NCBI RefSeq assembly: GCF_901709675.1 | Contig: NC_051092.1 | Coordinates: 13,080,491 to 13,144,490 of the forward strand | Length of the DNA stretch: 64,000 nucleotides | Direction of reading: 5' to 3' | Source: Syngnathus acus | Taxonomy: Eukaryota; Chordata; Actinopteri; Syngnathiformes; Syngnathidae | The notes under the pieces: model-generated | The model's input: the letters and a program-made list of their open reading frames with translations, nothing else | Told to the model about the DNA's origin: nothing | Database searches by the model: none | Made by a program: the position numbers and the translations under genes | Part shown: positions 62,894-64,000 of the stretch, in pieces | How positions within the stretch are numbered: the stretch's first letter is position 1 | How the letters are laid out: every line of letters begins with the position of its first letter

Positions 62894-64000
62894 AAATCTT
62901 CAATAAACCTGAAGTCATAAAAATACATTTTTGACGGTAAGAAAAAAAAGCCTAAAAAAGTAATTATTTAATTAATTAATATAATGAATTAGATGTTTAA
63001 AAAAAATACTTTTGAATACGTCACATGCTGTCTGCTTGTACCATGTTAATATTGTGTGTACACCCTCCCACATCCACTCGAGTACCTGTAGTCACTCACC
63101 GGGGAGGAGACTTTATAAATCTCCTTTCGTCCACCCGCTGATGGGAGAGTATGGAGAGCGAGAGTCATTGCAATTCAAGCTGGCTAATGTTTTACAGGTT
63201 TTAGCGAGGGGGGCTAGTCATCACGGGTCATTTGCGTCATCACTGGAGGGAACTATTAAGGTGGGCTGCCAAAGCAGAGGGGCCGTGTGCAGGAAACAAG
63301 GAACACACTTGTGTCTATGCAAAGTTTAACACGCCGCAACCTCCTTGGCATGTGCTGTGCGCTCACCGTGAACTTAATGGCCATTAAAATGCTCACATGC
63401 GCTAATATTATTCATGATGCGTTTTAAACTTTATGTGGACCACCTAATCTCCCCTTCACGCTTTCTTACTTGGATTCTGCTTATTGTTGACTAATGTGTG
63501 ACTAATGAGCTTGATCATCCTTAGCTTACCCAGGGAAGGGCTTAGCTTGAGTCGAGAGCAATTCTCACCACATGAGTCACTAAAGGCCACAGTGATGCTA
63601 CATGAGCAACACGGATCTGACAGTAAATCGTTAACCTTTTTCGAAATTCTTGGATTAACGATCCCAAAGATGGACGTCTATTTCTCTGCAATATTATTGG
63701 GGGCACATGCTCATTTGCCTTGCTCACAACCTCAGATTGGCTCAAGGAATGAGGTTCTCGGCTCTATGCGTTTAGGGGATCTGGTGGGCTAAGACCCCCC
63801 CCCCTCAAAGGAGCATGCCAAAGCCATTAGAGTATAATGCTCCAGTCAGGATTACTGCTGGGGCCTTGCGAGGCGAAGGAGGGAACACAGCGTTCACTTG
63901 TTTGTTTGTTTTACAAGCCTCCGCTCTGTTCCGTTTGCAAGGTGCCAGTTTGCTTTGGGTGTTTTAAATCGCAATCGATTCAATGCAGGGGACAGTGTTT

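Larger units (their letters stand above)
57344..64000 (-). other. pde3a intron 1 (part)
   Basis: No exon was recognised. The first PDE3A exon in mammals is large and G+C-rich and encodes the membrane segments; nothing like it is present, so it must lie beyond 64000. Holds a 43-bp tandem duplication at 59461-59546, a possible old transposon remnant near 61090-61330, an AT-only patch near 62580-62780 and a SINE fragment near 62830-62893. Confidence 0.7.

Overview
The window is animal nuclear DNA, almost certainly from a ray-finned fish of the teleost (probably spiny-rayed) type. Coding DNA is sparse and split into short exons with GT..AG borders. There are long CA/GT microsatellites, an abundant teleost-type tRNA-derived SINE, hAT and Tc1/mariner-like elements, and a CpG-rich promoter zone. 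There is no bacterial operon, CRISPR array or rRNA. The species cannot be named from the sequence.

Three protein genes can be assembled by joining exons by hand. All three lie head to tail on the minus strand. From right to left they are pde3a, a compact NCOA5-like gene, and znf423. (1) pde3a (42,127-57,343): thirteen exons give 723 residues of a PDE3 phosphodiesterase, including the whole catalytic domain and the stop codon. The large membrane-domain first exon is not visible and must lie to the right of the window, so 57,344-64,000 is read as intron 1. (2) NCOA5-like (30,715-38,614): nine exons give a complete 408-residue protein. It matches the core of nuclear receptor coactivator 5 but lacks that protein's long arginine/aspartate-rich N-terminus. 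(3) znf423 (1,207-22,112): three coding exons give the first 95 residues of the Ebf-binding zinc-finger factor, separated by introns of 12 and 8.5 kb. The remaining zinc-finger exons lie to the left. A CpG-rich stretch at about 22.1-23.2 kb is its likely promoter and 5' UTR.

The 27.7-37.1 kb stretch is rich in repeats. It holds three members of a DNA-transposon-like family whose ends read TACCGTA(A/T)TTTTC; a fourth lies at 8.9 kb. One copy (27,730-30,539) carries a 1,298-bp hAT element with a perfect 16-bp terminal inverted repeat and an 8-bp target-site duplication. Its empty site is preserved in the sister copy at 36.3 kb. Another copy (33,323-35,666) sits in intron 4 of the NCOA5-like gene and has grown an internal array of eight units with a 251-bp period. 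These transposon structures and the two unusual gene structures (short NCOA5-like protein; pde3a without a visible serine-rich exon) are the most interesting content. I saw no evidence for a wholly new biological system.

The remaining DNA is intronic or intergenic, with microsatellites, SINE fragments and a few candidate regulatory patches. The three genes are not obviously one pathway: cAMP/cGMP hydrolysis (pde3a), nuclear-receptor-linked transcription (NCOA5-like) and BMP/Ebf-linked transcription (znf423).
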